NCBI GenBank assembly: GCA_945971755.1
Contig: CAMFPJ010000002.1
Location: 1 to 34,769, forward strand
Reading direction: 5' to 3'
DNA: 34,769 bases
Source: an uncultured Clostridia bacterium
GTDB lineage: Bacteria > Bacillota > Clostridia > Oscillospirales > Acutalibacteraceae
Position numbers and translations under genes: made by a program. This document shows, piece by piece, positions 1-7,709 of this stretch; within the stretch, counting starts at the first letter, position 1, and each line of letters starts with the position of its first letter. A model generated the notes under the pieces. The model ran no database searches. It had not been told where the DNA came from and worked only from the letters and a program-made list of their open reading frames with translations.

Positions 1-72
1 TTTTTATGAATTTCAAATCTTTTCAGCTTTCGAACTCCCGAAACAGTGAAAAATCAGTTTATATACTTTTGT

Positions 73-100
73 ATTATATGGTATGTAATAGCTAAAACAA
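73..100 (-). promoter_or_regulatory. possible promoter firing off the left edge
   Basis: On the minus strand a TATAAT box (73-78) lies 16 bases after TTGTTT (95-100). The -10 is perfect and the -35 is poor. It would start transcription toward the left edge, so it could serve a gene outside the window. The rest of 1-125 holds no gene and no convincing terminator for livF, only a 5-bp GC hairpin at 120-134 spanning the livF stop with no T-run. Confidence 0.3.
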
Positions 101-125
101 ATGATATAACTAAGGTTTGGGCGGA

Positions 126-836
126 TTAGCCGCCTAAGTATGCTTTCTTAACCTCTTCGCTTTGCATAAGCTCTGTGCCTGTGCCTGAAAGAGCGATTTT
201 TCCGTTTTCGAGTACATAGGCTCTGTCGGAAATTGCAAGGGATTTACCTGCATTTTGCTCAACTAAAAGAATTGTTGTGCCTCGCTTGTGAAAGGTTTTG
301 ATAATATCAAACACCTGGTCAACAAGAAGGGGAGAAAGACCCATAGAGGGCTCGTCAAGCATAAGTAATTCCGGGTTGCTCATCATAGCTCTGCCCATAG
401 CCAGCATTTGCTGTTCACCGCCGGAAAGTGTACCCGCCATTTGATTTTTTCTTTCTTCCAATCGGGGGAACCACTCATATATTTCCGTAATATTTTGCTT
501 GATTTTAGTTTTATCCTTTTGTGAGTATGCACCCATAATAAGATTGTCATAAACGGAAAGCTCTTGAAAAACTCTTCTGCCTTCGGGAACCTGCGCAATA
601 CCTAAATTAACAATTTTGTGGCAGGGCATATTGGTGATATCTTTACCGTTGTAGGTTACTGTGCCGCCGCTTGTGGGAATAAGACCGTTTACGCTTTGCA
701 TAGTGGTAGTTTTACCTGCGCCGTTGGCGCCTATAAGCGTAACAATCTCGCCTTTATTAACCTCAAAGCTGATTCCGTCTAATGCTTTAATAACACCGTA
801 GTGTACCTGGAGCTGTTTTACTTCTAACAATGCCAT
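126..836 (-). CDS. livF: LivF: branched-chain amino-acid ABC importer, ATPase
   Basis: This is one of the two cytoplasmic ATPases that power uptake of leucine, isoleucine and valine through the LivHM permease. The 236-residue protein has Walker A GANGAGKT (36-43), the ABC signature LSGGEQQ (137-143) and Walker B LLMLDEP (about 157-163). The switch position reads VEQN, with Gln in place of the usual His, which is normal for LivF. Its GGAGG ribosome binding site (844-848) lies within the end of livG, and the two genes are 3 bases apart. It is the last gene of the livJHMGF transcription unit. Length and motifs fit the family closely. The exact substrate (branched-chain versus other amino acids or amides) cannot be told from sequence. 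Confidence 0.95.
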   Translation of the reverse strand: MALLEVKQLQVHYGVIKALDGISFEVNKGEIVTLIGANGAGKTTTMQSVNGLIPTSGGTVTYNGKDITNMPCHKIVNLGIAQVPEGRRVFQELSVYDNLIMGAYSQKDKTKIKQNITEIYEWFPRLEERKNQMAGTLSGGEQQMLAMGRAMMSNPELLMLDEPSMGLSPLLVDQVFDIIKTFHKRGTTILLVEQNAGKSLAISDRAYVLENGKIALSGTGTELMQSEEVKKAYLGG

Positions 837-839
837 AAC

Positions 840-1610
840 TTAACCTCCGATATACGCCTTAATAACCTCAGGGTCATTAAGCGCTTCTTCTGCAGTGCCT
901 TCGGCAAGCGTTGTACCAAAGTTTAATACCGTGAGTTCATCACAAAGTCCCGATACGAATTTTAAGTCGTGCTCAATAAGAAGAATTGTCATATCAAATT
1001 CATCGCGGATTCTTCTTACTATTCTCATAAGGTCCTCTGTTTCGTTGGGATTCATACCTGCTGCAGGCTCGTCAAGGAGCAAAAGCTTTGGGTTAGTGGC
1101 AAGAGCGCGGGCAATTTCAAGCTTTCTCTGTTTGCCGTACGGAAGGTTACAGGCAAGGTTGTTTCTTTCTTCATAAAGGTCAAAAATCCTTAAGATTTCT
1201 TTTGCCTTTTCTCTGCAACGGATTTCGGTATCAAAGTGCTTGGGTAGTCTTAGCATACTTGCAAAGGGAGTGCACTTAAATTCCGGTTGATTATGAAGTC
1301 CGACCATAACATTCCTAATAACACTCATATTGTTGAAAAGACGAATATTCTGGAATGTACGGGCAATACCCTCGTGATTGATTTTTTCCTGAGTTTTGCC
1401 TGTAAGCTCTTTGCCGTCTAAATAAAACGTGCCGGTTGTTGGCTTATAAACGCCTGTGAGCAGATTAAAAACGGTAGTTTTACCCGCGCCGTTAGGGCCT
1501 ACAAGACCGTAAAGCTGATTTTTCTTTATTTTAAGGTTAATATCGTCAAGCGCTTTAAGACCGCCGAAGGAGATACCGAGATTTTTTGTTTCAAGTAAAT
1601 ATTCTGCCAT
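840..1610 (-). CDS. livG: LivG: branched-chain amino-acid ABC importer, ATPase
   Basis: This is the second ATPase of the importer and pairs with LivF. The frame is open further upstream to 1814, but the ATG at 1610 has an AAGGAG ribosome binding site 7-8 bases ahead and begins a normal LivG N-terminus (MAEYLLETKNLG), giving 256 residues. The upstream extension only overlaps the livM tail in another frame. Visible motifs are Walker A GPNGAGKT (38-45), the signature LPYGKQRKLEIARAL (about 156-170), Walker B LLLLDEP (177 on) and a switch His in IEHD (about 214). LivG proteins typically have a Tyr in the signature, as here. The livM stop is 1 base upstream, so translation is probably coupled. Confidence 0.95.
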   Translation of the reverse strand: MAEYLLETKNLGISFGGLKALDDINLKIKKNQLYGLVGPNGAGKTTVFNLLTGVYKPTTGTFYLDGKELTGKTQEKINHEGIARTFQNIRLFNNMSVIRNVMVGLHNQPEFKCTPFASMLRLPKHFDTEIRCREKAKEILRIFDLYEERNNLACNLPYGKQRKLEIARALATNPKLLLLDEPAAGMNPNETEDLMRIVRRIRDEFDMTILLIEHDLKFVSGLCDELTVLNFGTTLAEGTAEEALNDPEVIKAYIGG

Positions 1611-1611
1611 C

Positions 1612-2754
1612 TTATTTATCTCCTTTCTCTGCCGTGTCCGACTCAGCTTCATCATTATTGGGAAGGTTGGCTGTAAGAACCTCATCCATAGGGATTTTAG
1701 TGGGAACTCTTCTCCAGTCCACCTCGTCATCGTGAATTGTTTCGGGATTTTTATTTTTCTTTGCAGGATTGGAAACAGATAGCTTATCCTTAACCTTTTT
1801 AAGTGCGGGGGCATTGTTGAATATAACTACAATAATAAGAATTATAGCGTAAACAGCCTGCTTAATTTCTGCCATATCTCCTGAAAGATTGTTTTGAAGT
1901 AATGCGTTGATGTAAACGATAAGGGATGCAGAAATTATTGAGCCGCGCATACTGCCGATACCGCCCAGAACTACCATAACAAGTATTTCGATAGAGTAGT
2001 TGTATGTGAAAGCGTCTTGGCGAACAGTGGAGAGTGAATGTCCGTAGAGAACACCTGCAACACCTGCAAAGCAAGCGGCAAGTGCGAACACAAATAATTT
2101 GTAGTATGTTACATTTATACCCATAGATTTTGCCGCAATTTCGTTATCGCGAATAGCGGTAATTGCTCTGCCGTGCTTGCTTCTTATGAGACTTTGGCAA
2201 AGGAATAATACAATGGTAAGAGTAATAAGGGTAATTATAAAAAGGGTTGTGCCCTCAAACTTTTTAGTAGACATACCCATAGCGCCGCCGAAGGTTTCGC
2301 TTGAGGTGTTGTTGAATATGTTACGGATAATTTCACCAAATGCTAAGGTAACAATTGCTAAGTAGTCGCCTTTAAGTCGCAGTGCCGGTAAACCTACAAT
2401 AAAGCCTAAGACGGTAGCAACTAATCCGCCTACAATCATAGCGAGAACAAGAACTAAAATTTTGTTGTCGATAACGCCGTACATATAATTTGCAAAAAAG
2501 CAACCGATATATGCGCCTGCGCACATAAATCCTGCATGTCCTAAGGATAACTCACCTAAGAAACCGACAACTAAGTTAAGCGATACTGCCAGAATTGCCG
2601 AATAGCCCATTTTTATAATAAGGCCTGTCAATGACCTGCCTAAAAGTCCGAATTGATCGGCAATAATCAAAACGGCTAAAAGAGCAATAAGCACAAAATA
2701 ATTGATGTTATTTTTTAACTTGAAGGATTGTTTAATGTTTTTTATATACTGCAT
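1612..2754 (-). CDS. livM: LivM: branched-chain amino-acid ABC importer, permease
   Basis: This inner-membrane permease subunit forms the translocation path with LivH. About eight to nine hydrophobic segments fill residues 15-310. The family region is clear: NLVVGFLGELSLGHAGF near 60 and the coupling segment with AITAIRDNEIAAKSMGIN near 195-212. At 380 residues it is longer than many LivM proteins. The last 60 or so residues are a charged, acidic, non-membrane tail rich in D, E, K and N, predicted cytoplasmic next to the ATPases. The AAGGTG ribosome binding site lies inside the end of livH, 2 bases away. The permease call is secure; what the tail does is unknown. Confidence 0.94.
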   Translation of the reverse strand: MQYIKNIKQSFKLKNNINYFVLIALLAVLIIADQFGLLGRSLTGLIIKMGYSAILAVSLNLVVGFLGELSLGHAGFMCAGAYIGCFFANYMYGVIDNKILVLVLAMIVGGLVATVLGFIVGLPALRLKGDYLAIVTLAFGEIIRNIFNNTSSETFGGAMGMSTKKFEGTTLFIITLITLTIVLFLCQSLIRSKHGRAITAIRDNEIAAKSMGINVTYYKLFVFALAACFAGVAGVLYGHSLSTVRQDAFTYNYSIEILVMVVLGGIGSMRGSIISASLIVYINALLQNNLSGDMAEIKQAVYAIILIIVVIFNNAPALKKVKDKLSVSNPAKKNKNPETIHDDEVDWRRVPTKIPMDEVLTANLPNNDEAESDTAEKGDK

Positions 2755-2756
2755 AA

Positions 2757-3650
2757 TTACACCTTAACCCTTCTCTTTTTACCTAAAAGACCGATGGGCC
2801 TGATAAGTAATATAAGTATTAAAATACCGAACTCTATAGCTAATGTGTATGAGCTAAGTGCGGGAATACTTTTGCAAATACTCTCAATAAGTCCCATAAG
2901 AATACCGCCCAACATAGCGCCCGGAATGGAACCGATACCGCCTATAACGGCGGCGGCAAATGCCTTTATACCGGGCATAGAGCCAAGTGTGGGGTTAACT
3001 GCCGGAATACCGAAAAGATAGAACAGTGCGGCGAATGCGGCAAGCGCTGAGCCTATGGCAAAGGTAATCATAATTATTTTATTTACATTTATACCCATAA
3101 GCTGCGCGGCACCCTTATCTTCGGAAACAGCTACCATAGCTTTACCTGTGCGAGTGTTTTTGATAAACACCGTTAATGCCACCATCAGTATTATACCGAC
3201 AACAAGCGTAACAACAGTACCCACGCTAACCTTTGCGGCACCTATATCAATATTTCCTAAATTAGGCATTGTGATAGGTAATGCTCTTGCACCGAACAAA
3301 AGCTGAGACGAACCTTGTAAAAAGTAGCTCACACCTATAGCGGTAATAAGAACCGCCAAGGGAGATGCTCCGCGAAGAGGTTTGTAAGCAATTTTTTCAA
3401 TAGTAACACCGAACACGGTGCATACAATAACCGAAAAAAGAATCGCTGCAACAAGTGTAAGCACGGGACCTCCTATATTCAAATTCATTACCGTTATGAA
3501 AATTGTGTAAGAACCTACCATGATGATATCACCGTGGGCAAAGTTCAACATTTTTGCAATACCGTATACCATAGTGTAGCCGAGGGCTATAAGTGCATAG
3601 ATAGCACCAAGGCTAAGACCATTGATAAGGACGCTTATAATCGTACTCAT
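2757..3650 (-). CDS. livH: LivH: branched-chain amino-acid ABC importer, permease
   Basis: This is the second permease subunit, 297 residues and almost entirely hydrophobic, with about eight membrane segments. Family hallmarks are the N-terminal LINGLSLGAIYALIALGYT, then GIAKMLNFAHGDI near 30-42, and the coupling loop with MVAVSEDKGAAQLMGIN near 171-187. The ATG at 3650 has AAGGGG upstream. It is separated from livJ by 159 bases that hold a strong hairpin, so it is probably read from the livJ promoter at a lower level than livJ itself. Length is normal for the family. Confidence 0.95.
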   Translation of the reverse strand: MSTIISVLINGLSLGAIYALIALGYTMVYGIAKMLNFAHGDIIMVGSYTIFITVMNLNIGGPVLTLVAAILFSVIVCTVFGVTIEKIAYKPLRGASPLAVLITAIGVSYFLQGSSQLLFGARALPITMPNLGNIDIGAAKVSVGTVVTLVVGIILMVALTVFIKNTRTGKAMVAVSEDKGAAQLMGINVNKIIMITFAIGSALAAFAALFYLFGIPAVNPTLGSMPGIKAFAAAVIGGIGSIPGAMLGGILMGLIESICKSIPALSSYTLAIEFGILILILLIRPIGLLGKKRRVKV

Positions 3651-3746
3651 TCTATGTACCCCTTAAAAATATTTTGATGTTTTGTAGCTTACATCGGACA
3701 AAAACAAAGATTATTCGACTTTGTTTCTCTCCAATATAAGTTGCAC

Positions 3747-3778
3747 CGCAACCGACGCGGTTCCCCGCATCGGTTGCG
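3747..3778 (-). repeat. strong hairpin between livJ and livH
   Basis: The arms 3747-3760 and 3765-3778 form a 14-bp GC-rich stem with one G-T pair and a 4-base loop. In the minus-strand transcript it lies about 30 bases after the livJ stop. No T-run follows, so it does not look like a full terminator. Such hairpins after a binding-protein gene are known to stabilise the upstream mRNA or to reduce downstream expression; that role here is inferred. Confidence 0.75.
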
Positions 3779-3809
3779 CTGATTGACTTTAAGAATAATC
3801 TAATTCGGA

Positions 3810-4964
3810 TTAGAGTTCAACAATAACAGGAACCTTTGTGCAAGCGCCTGATGCGTCCCAAGTCATTTCACCTGTAAGGCCTTTAAGAACAAAGCCTTCT
3901 GCTGTGATTGCTACCTGAAGAGCGTCCGAAAGATCGCTTGCAGAAATGTTTGCATCGTCGATACCTGCAGCCTTCATACCTTCGAAAATAGCATAAACTG
4001 CATCGTAGCCGTCAGCTGCAAACTGGTCGGGCTTTTCGCCGTATTTCTCTTCATATGTTGCAACGAAAGCAGAAACTTTAGCGTCTGTGCTGTTTACATC
4101 GAAAGGAGTGATGTAGCTGATGTCGTTAGTAACAACCGCTTTGTCTATCTGCTCTGCAACACCGTCAAGACCGTCGCAGCCGAAGAGAGCGGCGGTAACA
4201 CCCTTGCTTGCGCAAGCGTTAGCAATAAGACCTGCTTCTGTGTAGTAAATAGGAAGGAAGATAACATCGCAATCCTTGAGGGCATCTACCTGAGCAGAGA
4301 AATCCTTCTTGTTGTCTGCGTCGAATGTACGAACTTCGAATGTTGTGCCAGATTTATCCATTTCAGCCTTAAATGCGTCGTAGATACCTGTTGAGTATGG
4401 GTCGCTTGTGTCGTAGATACAACCGATGTTTTTGTACTTAGCAACAAGCTTCTGAGCGGCAAGAGTACCCTGGTCAGGGTCGCCGAAGCAAACGCGGAAA
4501 GAGTTACTGCCGTATGAGATAACCTTGGCTGCGGAAGCAGATGGAGTGATGAAGAAGAGGTTGTCTTCTTGAGCTGCACCTGCAAAAGCCTCGCAAGAGC
4601 CTGATGTTACGGAGCCGAGAGAAACCTGCATACCCTCATCCATAAGAGCGTCGTAAGCGGTAGCGGCATCTGCGGCAGCAGCCTTGTCGTCTTTCATTTC
4701 GAACTTGAATGTAATGCCGTTAAGTCCGCCTGCGGCATTGATTTCTGCAATTGCAATCTCTGCACCGTTTTTAACGGAGATGCCGTATGATGAAGCATCG
4801 CCTGTTAAAGGACCTGTAGCACCGATGAAAATTTCTTTCTTAGCATCTGTGTTTGCGTTGTTTCCGCCGTCGTCGTTGTCTGCTTTTGTGCCACAAGCTG
4901 TGAAGCAACCAAGTACTAATGTGGCTACCAAAACAAGAGCGGCAACTTTCATGAATTTTTTCAT
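3810..4964 (-). CDS. livJ: LivJ: branched-chain amino-acid binding lipoprotein
   Basis: This is the extracellular substrate-binding protein of the liv importer, tethered to the membrane by lipid. Residues 1-19 are a lipoprotein signal peptide (MKKFMKVAALVLVATLVLG). Two candidate lipid-accepting cysteines follow, C20 and C24 (FTACG), of which C24 fits the usual clostridial TACG pattern better. After a D/N-rich linker the mature domain begins IFIGATGPLTGDASSYG, the hallmark of the periplasmic-binding fold type I, Leu/Ile/Val family. The 384-residue length is normal. An AAAAGGAG ribosome binding site precedes the ATG. It is the first gene of the operon, as expected for the most abundant component. 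Substrate specificity is not certain from sequence. Confidence 0.93.
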   Translation of the reverse strand: MKKFMKVAALVLVATLVLGCFTACGTKADNDDGGNNANTDAKKEIFIGATGPLTGDASSYGISVKNGAEIAIAEINAAGGLNGITFKFEMKDDKAAAADAATAYDALMDEGMQVSLGSVTSGSCEAFAGAAQEDNLFFITPSASAAKVISYGSNSFRVCFGDPDQGTLAAQKLVAKYKNIGCIYDTSDPYSTGIYDAFKAEMDKSGTTFEVRTFDADNKKDFSAQVDALKDCDVIFLPIYYTEAGLIANACASKGVTAALFGCDGLDGVAEQIDKAVVTNDISYITPFDVNSTDAKVSAFVATYEEKYGEKPDQFAADGYDAVYAIFEGMKAAGIDDANISASDLSDALQVAITAEGFVLKGLTGEMTWDASGACTKVPVIVEL

Positions 4965-5000
4965 AAGCTTTGTCTCCTTTTTTAAAATTGCTTATTTTTT

Positions 5001-5029
5001 ATAATAAAAAGAACTTTACCGTTTTTGAA
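5001..5029 (-). promoter_or_regulatory. possible livJ promoter
   Basis: On the minus strand TTCAAA (5024-5029) and TATTAT (5001-5006) are separated by 17 bases, about 40 bases before the livJ start. The match is moderate (4/6 and 5/6) and overlaps the terminator of the preceding small gene. It is the best candidate in the short space available. Confidence 0.35.
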
Positions 5030-5040
5030 TTCGGCAAAGT
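5006..5040 (-). terminator. intrinsic terminator of the small Cys-rich gene
   Basis: In the minus-strand transcript a 9-bp stem (5032-5040 with 5013-5021, one wobble pair) is followed by a T-rich stretch at 5006-5012. It lies 30 bases after the stop of the small gene and before livJ, so it would separate the two units. Confidence 0.6.
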
Positions 5041-5069
5041 CCTTTCAATTATTGAACAAAAGTAAAACT

Positions 5070-5324
5070 TTACCTGCTTTTAAATTCTAACTTTTTAATT
5101 GTGAAAATATGCCCAAAACCGATAATAACGATTGGTAGAAGGATGCCTGCAGAAATTTCAATTCTGTTTAAAACTGCACCTAAAAATATAACAAGCACTG
5201 CCAAAAGGACAGTGCAAAGCAAGGATATGCAAGAGTTGAAAGAGCAAGGGCAAGCCGAAGTGCACGCTGCTTTGGAAGCACCGCACATAGTAGCATTAGA
5301 GAAACTTGAGCGTTCACTAAACAT
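5070..5324 (-). CDS. small Cys-rich membrane protein of unknown function
   Basis: I do not recognise this 84-residue protein. The start is placed at the ATG at 5324, which follows a GAAGG ribosome binding site; the longer frame to 5375 would begin at the predicted transcription start and lacks such a site. Residues 14-37 contain six cysteines (C14, C21, C25, C27, C32, C37) in a Ser/Ala-rich stretch with a CPC motif. Two hydrophobic segments follow (about 33-52 and 56-74), with a basic tail ending KKLEFKSR. No signal-peptidase site is evident. It forms its own unit: a perfect consensus promoter upstream and a terminator downstream, which argues strongly that it is expressed. The cysteines could bind metal or form disulfides; no function is assigned. 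Confidence 0.7.
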   Translation of the reverse strand: MFSERSSFSNATMCGASKAACTSACPCSFNSCISLLCTVLLAVLVIFLGAVLNRIEISAGILLPIVIIGFGHIFTIKKLEFKSR

Positions 5325-5380
5325 TGTGTTACCCTTCTTTCGAATTTTTAAAGGTTTCCTTAACCTAAAATACATATCGA

Positions 5381-5409
5381 ATTATATGCTCTTTTTATCC
5401 TTTTGTCAA
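5381..5409 (-). promoter_or_regulatory. perfect consensus sigma-A promoter for the small Cys-rich gene
   Basis: On the minus strand TTGACA (5404-5409) and TATAAT (5381-5386) are separated by exactly 17 bases. This predicts a start near 5374 and a 5' leader of about 50 bases before the ATG at 5324. Both hexamers match consensus completely, and no other promoter in the window combines perfect hexamers with 17-bp spacing. Confidence 0.85.
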
Positions 5410-5633
5410 CAAAACATTGAAATTTCAACAAATTTAACAAACAGTCCCTTTGTTTTTTTTTGCTTTAATGTGCTAAAGTGCCGATATGTAAGCGGATTTA
5501 ACCGTGCTTTAGTGAGTGAAGCATAGCGTTTCAATTAAAAAAACGGGTTGTTGCAATAGTCAGTGAATGATTACGGCTTTCGGCAAAAATAATTTTGTTT
5601 CGCAAACAGAACAAAAAAGCCGGTGTTTTCGTA
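5410..5633. other. intergenic stretch without a recognised gene
   Basis: The divergent space between the small Cys-rich gene and uvrB contains no convincing reading frame. A weak inverted repeat pairs CGGCTTT near 5575 with AAAGCCG near 5617, enclosing a small GTTT-CGC-AAAC hairpin. A CTAAAG/CTTTAG pair lies near 5474-5510. No LexA-type operator was seen. A role for these repeats cannot be stated. Confidence 0.4.
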
Positions 5634-5661
5634 TTTACTTATTTTAAAAGCGTGGTATAAT
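5634..5661 (+). promoter_or_regulatory. probable uvrB-uvrA promoter
   Basis: TATAAT (5656-5661) is a perfect -10 box. TTTACT (5634-5639) is a 4/6 match to a -35 at 16-base spacing. The predicted start near 5668 gives a leader of about 80 bases. The leader contains a 7-bp inverted repeat (5696-5702 with 5725-5731) just before the ribosome binding site. Confidence 0.5.
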
Positions 5662-5746
5662 AAGGTGATATTAAAGATGAACAAATTCAAATGAAGGTAT
5701 AACTGCTGTTTCAAATTACAATAATTATACCGAAAGGGGCGAAAAT

Positions 5747-7699
5747 ATGCCGGACAAGTTTATTTTACATTCACCCTATAAACCGATGGGCGACCAACCG
5801 GAAGCTATTGCACAACTTGTTGACGGTGTGAACAAGGGCTATCAGGAGCAGACGTTACTTGGTGTAACAGGCTCCGGTAAAACATTTACTATGGCAAATG
5901 TTATTGCACAGCTTAACCGTCCAACTCTCGTTCTCGCTCATAACAAAACTCTTGCGGCGCAGTTGTGCTCCGAGTTTAAAGAATTCTTCCCTGAAAATGC
6001 CGTTGAATATTTTGTCTCCTATTATGACTATTATCAGCCTGAGGCTTATATAGCAACAACTGACACTTACATTGAAAAAGATTCATCAATCAATGATGAA
6101 ATTGATAAATTGCGTCACTCCGCAACATCTGCACTGTCTGAAAGACGTGATGTTATCATTGTGGCGAGTGTTTCCTGTATTTACTCACTCGGCGACCCCA
6201 TAGACTATCGAAATATGGTGCTTTCACTTCGCAACGGAATGAAAATTTCACGTGATGATGTTATTAAAAAACTTGTTTCGATGCAGTACGAAAGAAATGA
6301 CATTAACTTCATAAGAAATAAATTTAGAGTAAAAGGGGATATTATCGAAATTTTCCCTGTTTATTCAAATGATACAGCTGTGAGAGTTGAGTTTTTCGGT
6401 GATGAGGTTGACAGAATTTGTGAAGTTAATGCGCTTACAGGCGCAGTAAAGAATACGGTTTCACATGTTGCGGTTTATCCTGCTTCGCATTATGTTATTT
6501 CGCCTGATAAGCTTGAAAGGTCTCTTAAACAAATTGCGGAAGAAATGGAGCAAACCGTTGCAAACTTTGAAAAACAGGGAAAACTTATTGAAGCACAAAG
6601 AATCAGGCAAAGAACAGAATATGATATGGAAATGCTTCGGGAAACCGGTTTTTGTAAGGGAATTGAAAACTATTCCGCTGTTATGTCCGGCCGAAAACCC
6701 GGTGACCCGCCGTTTACGCTTTTAGACTATTTTCCTGACGATTTTCTGCTGTTTGTTGACGAATCACACGTCACAATTCCGCAGGTCAGAGCAATGTATG
6801 GCGGTGACCGTTCAAGAAAAGACAGTCTAATAAATTTTGGATTCAGACTTCCCTCGGCTTATGATAACCGACCGCTTACTTTTGATGAATTTTATTCTAA
6901 AGTCGGGCAAAAAATATTTGTAAGCGCAACACCGGGACCGTTTGAACTTGAAAAAAGTGTTTGCGTTGCTGAGCAGGTTATAAGGCCCACAGGCCTTCTT
7001 GACCCGGAAATTGATGTGAGGGGCACAGAGGGACAAATTGACGATTTGATTTCCGAAATAAATCTCAGAGTTGAGAAAAAGGAACGTGTCCTTGTAACTA
7101 CTCTTACAAAGAAAATGGCGGAAAACCTTACCGATTACCTTTCTCAACACGGAATAAAAGTAAAATATATGCACTATGACGTTGATACCATTGAAAGAAT
7201 GGAACTTATTCGTGATTTGCGTTTGGGTGAATATGACGTTTTAGTTGGTATTAACCTGTTGCGTGAGGGTCTTGATATCCCCGAAGTGTCTTTAATCGCT
7301 ATACTTGATGCTGATAAAGAGGGATTTTTGCGTTCGGAGACTTCGCTCATTCAGATAATCGGCAGAGCCGCAAGAAACGCAAACGGAAGAGTAATAATGT
7401 ATGCCGATTCTGTTACTCCGTCAATGGAAAGAGCAATTTCAGAAACATACAGGAGAAGAGAAAAGCAAATTGCATACAACGAAGCCAACGGAATAACGCC
7501 CGAAACAATTATTAAAGATGTCAGAGATATCCTTGAGATTTCCAAGAAAGAAAAATCAGGAAAACGAATGTCCTATAATGAGAAGCAAAAGCTTATTGCT
7601 GTTCTCACTGAGGAAATGAAGGCTGCTGCTAAAATTCTTGAATTTGAGCACGCGGCATATTTGCGAGACAAAATTGAGAAACTAAAATCTGAAAAATAA
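5747..7699 (+). CDS. uvrB: UvrB: excinuclease ABC subunit B
   Basis: This is the damage-verifying helicase-like subunit of bacterial nucleotide excision repair. It is loaded by UvrA and then recruits UvrC. The 650 residues are family length. Visible motifs are Walker A GVTGSGKT (39-46), the beta-hairpin YYDYYQPEAY (about 92-101) that inserts between DNA strands, DESH (338-341) as the Walker B box, and helicase motif VI with IGRAARN near 545. A C-terminal UVR motif (about 610-645) binds UvrC. An AAAGGGG ribosome binding site precedes the ATG at 5747. uvrA follows after 10 bases, so the two are co-transcribed. A LexA operator, common upstream of uvrB in Firmicutes, was not seen. Confidence 0.98.
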   Translation: MPDKFILHSPYKPMGDQPEAIAQLVDGVNKGYQEQTLLGVTGSGKTFTMANVIAQLNRPTLVLAHNKTLAAQLCSEFKEFFPENAVEYFVSYYDYYQPEAYIATTDTYIEKDSSINDEIDKLRHSATSALSERRDVIIVASVSCIYSLGDPIDYRNMVLSLRNGMKISRDDVIKKLVSMQYERNDINFIRNKFRVKGDIIEIFPVYSNDTAVRVEFFGDEVDRICEVNALTGAVKNTVSHVAVYPASHYVISPDKLERSLKQIAEEMEQTVANFEKQGKLIEAQRIRQRTEYDMEMLRETGFCKGIENYSAVMSGRKPGDPPFTLLDYFPDDFLLFVDESHVTIPQVRAMYGGDRSRKDSLINFGFRLPSAYDNRPLTFDEFYSKVGQKIFVSATPGPFELEKSVCVAEQVIRPTGLLDPEIDVRGTEGQIDDLISEINLRVEKKERVLVTTLTKKMAENLTDYLSQHGIKVKYMHYDVDTIERMELIRDLRLGEYDVLVGINLLREGLDIPEVSLIAILDADKEGFLRSETSLIQIIGRAARNANGRVIMYADSVTPSMERAISETYRRREKQIAYNEANGITPETIIKDVRDILEISKKEKSGKRMSYNEKQKLIAVLTEEMKAAAKILEFEHAAYLRDKIEKLKSEK

Positions 7700-7709
7700 C
7701 GGTGAAATA

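Noticed and set aside
1611..1814. N-terminal extension of LivG by 68 residues
   Set aside because: It lies wholly within livM in another frame, has no family similarity, and the ATG at 1610 has an AAGGAG site.
5101..5526. A 141-codon plus-strand frame opposite the small Cys-rich gene
   Set aside because: The minus-strand frame has promoter, ribosome binding site and terminator; the plus frame has none and reads as an antisense shadow.
5677..5694. A five-codon upstream reading frame (MNKFK) in the uvrB leader with an AAGGTG ahead of it
   Set aside because: The AAGGTG lies upstream of the transcription start predicted from the TATAAT at 5656-5661, so it would not be in the message. So short a frame has no other support.
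5656..5746. LexA/SOS operator for uvrB
   Set aside because: The only GAAC-like string (GAACAAATTC near 5680) lacks the GAAC-N4-GTTC arrangement.
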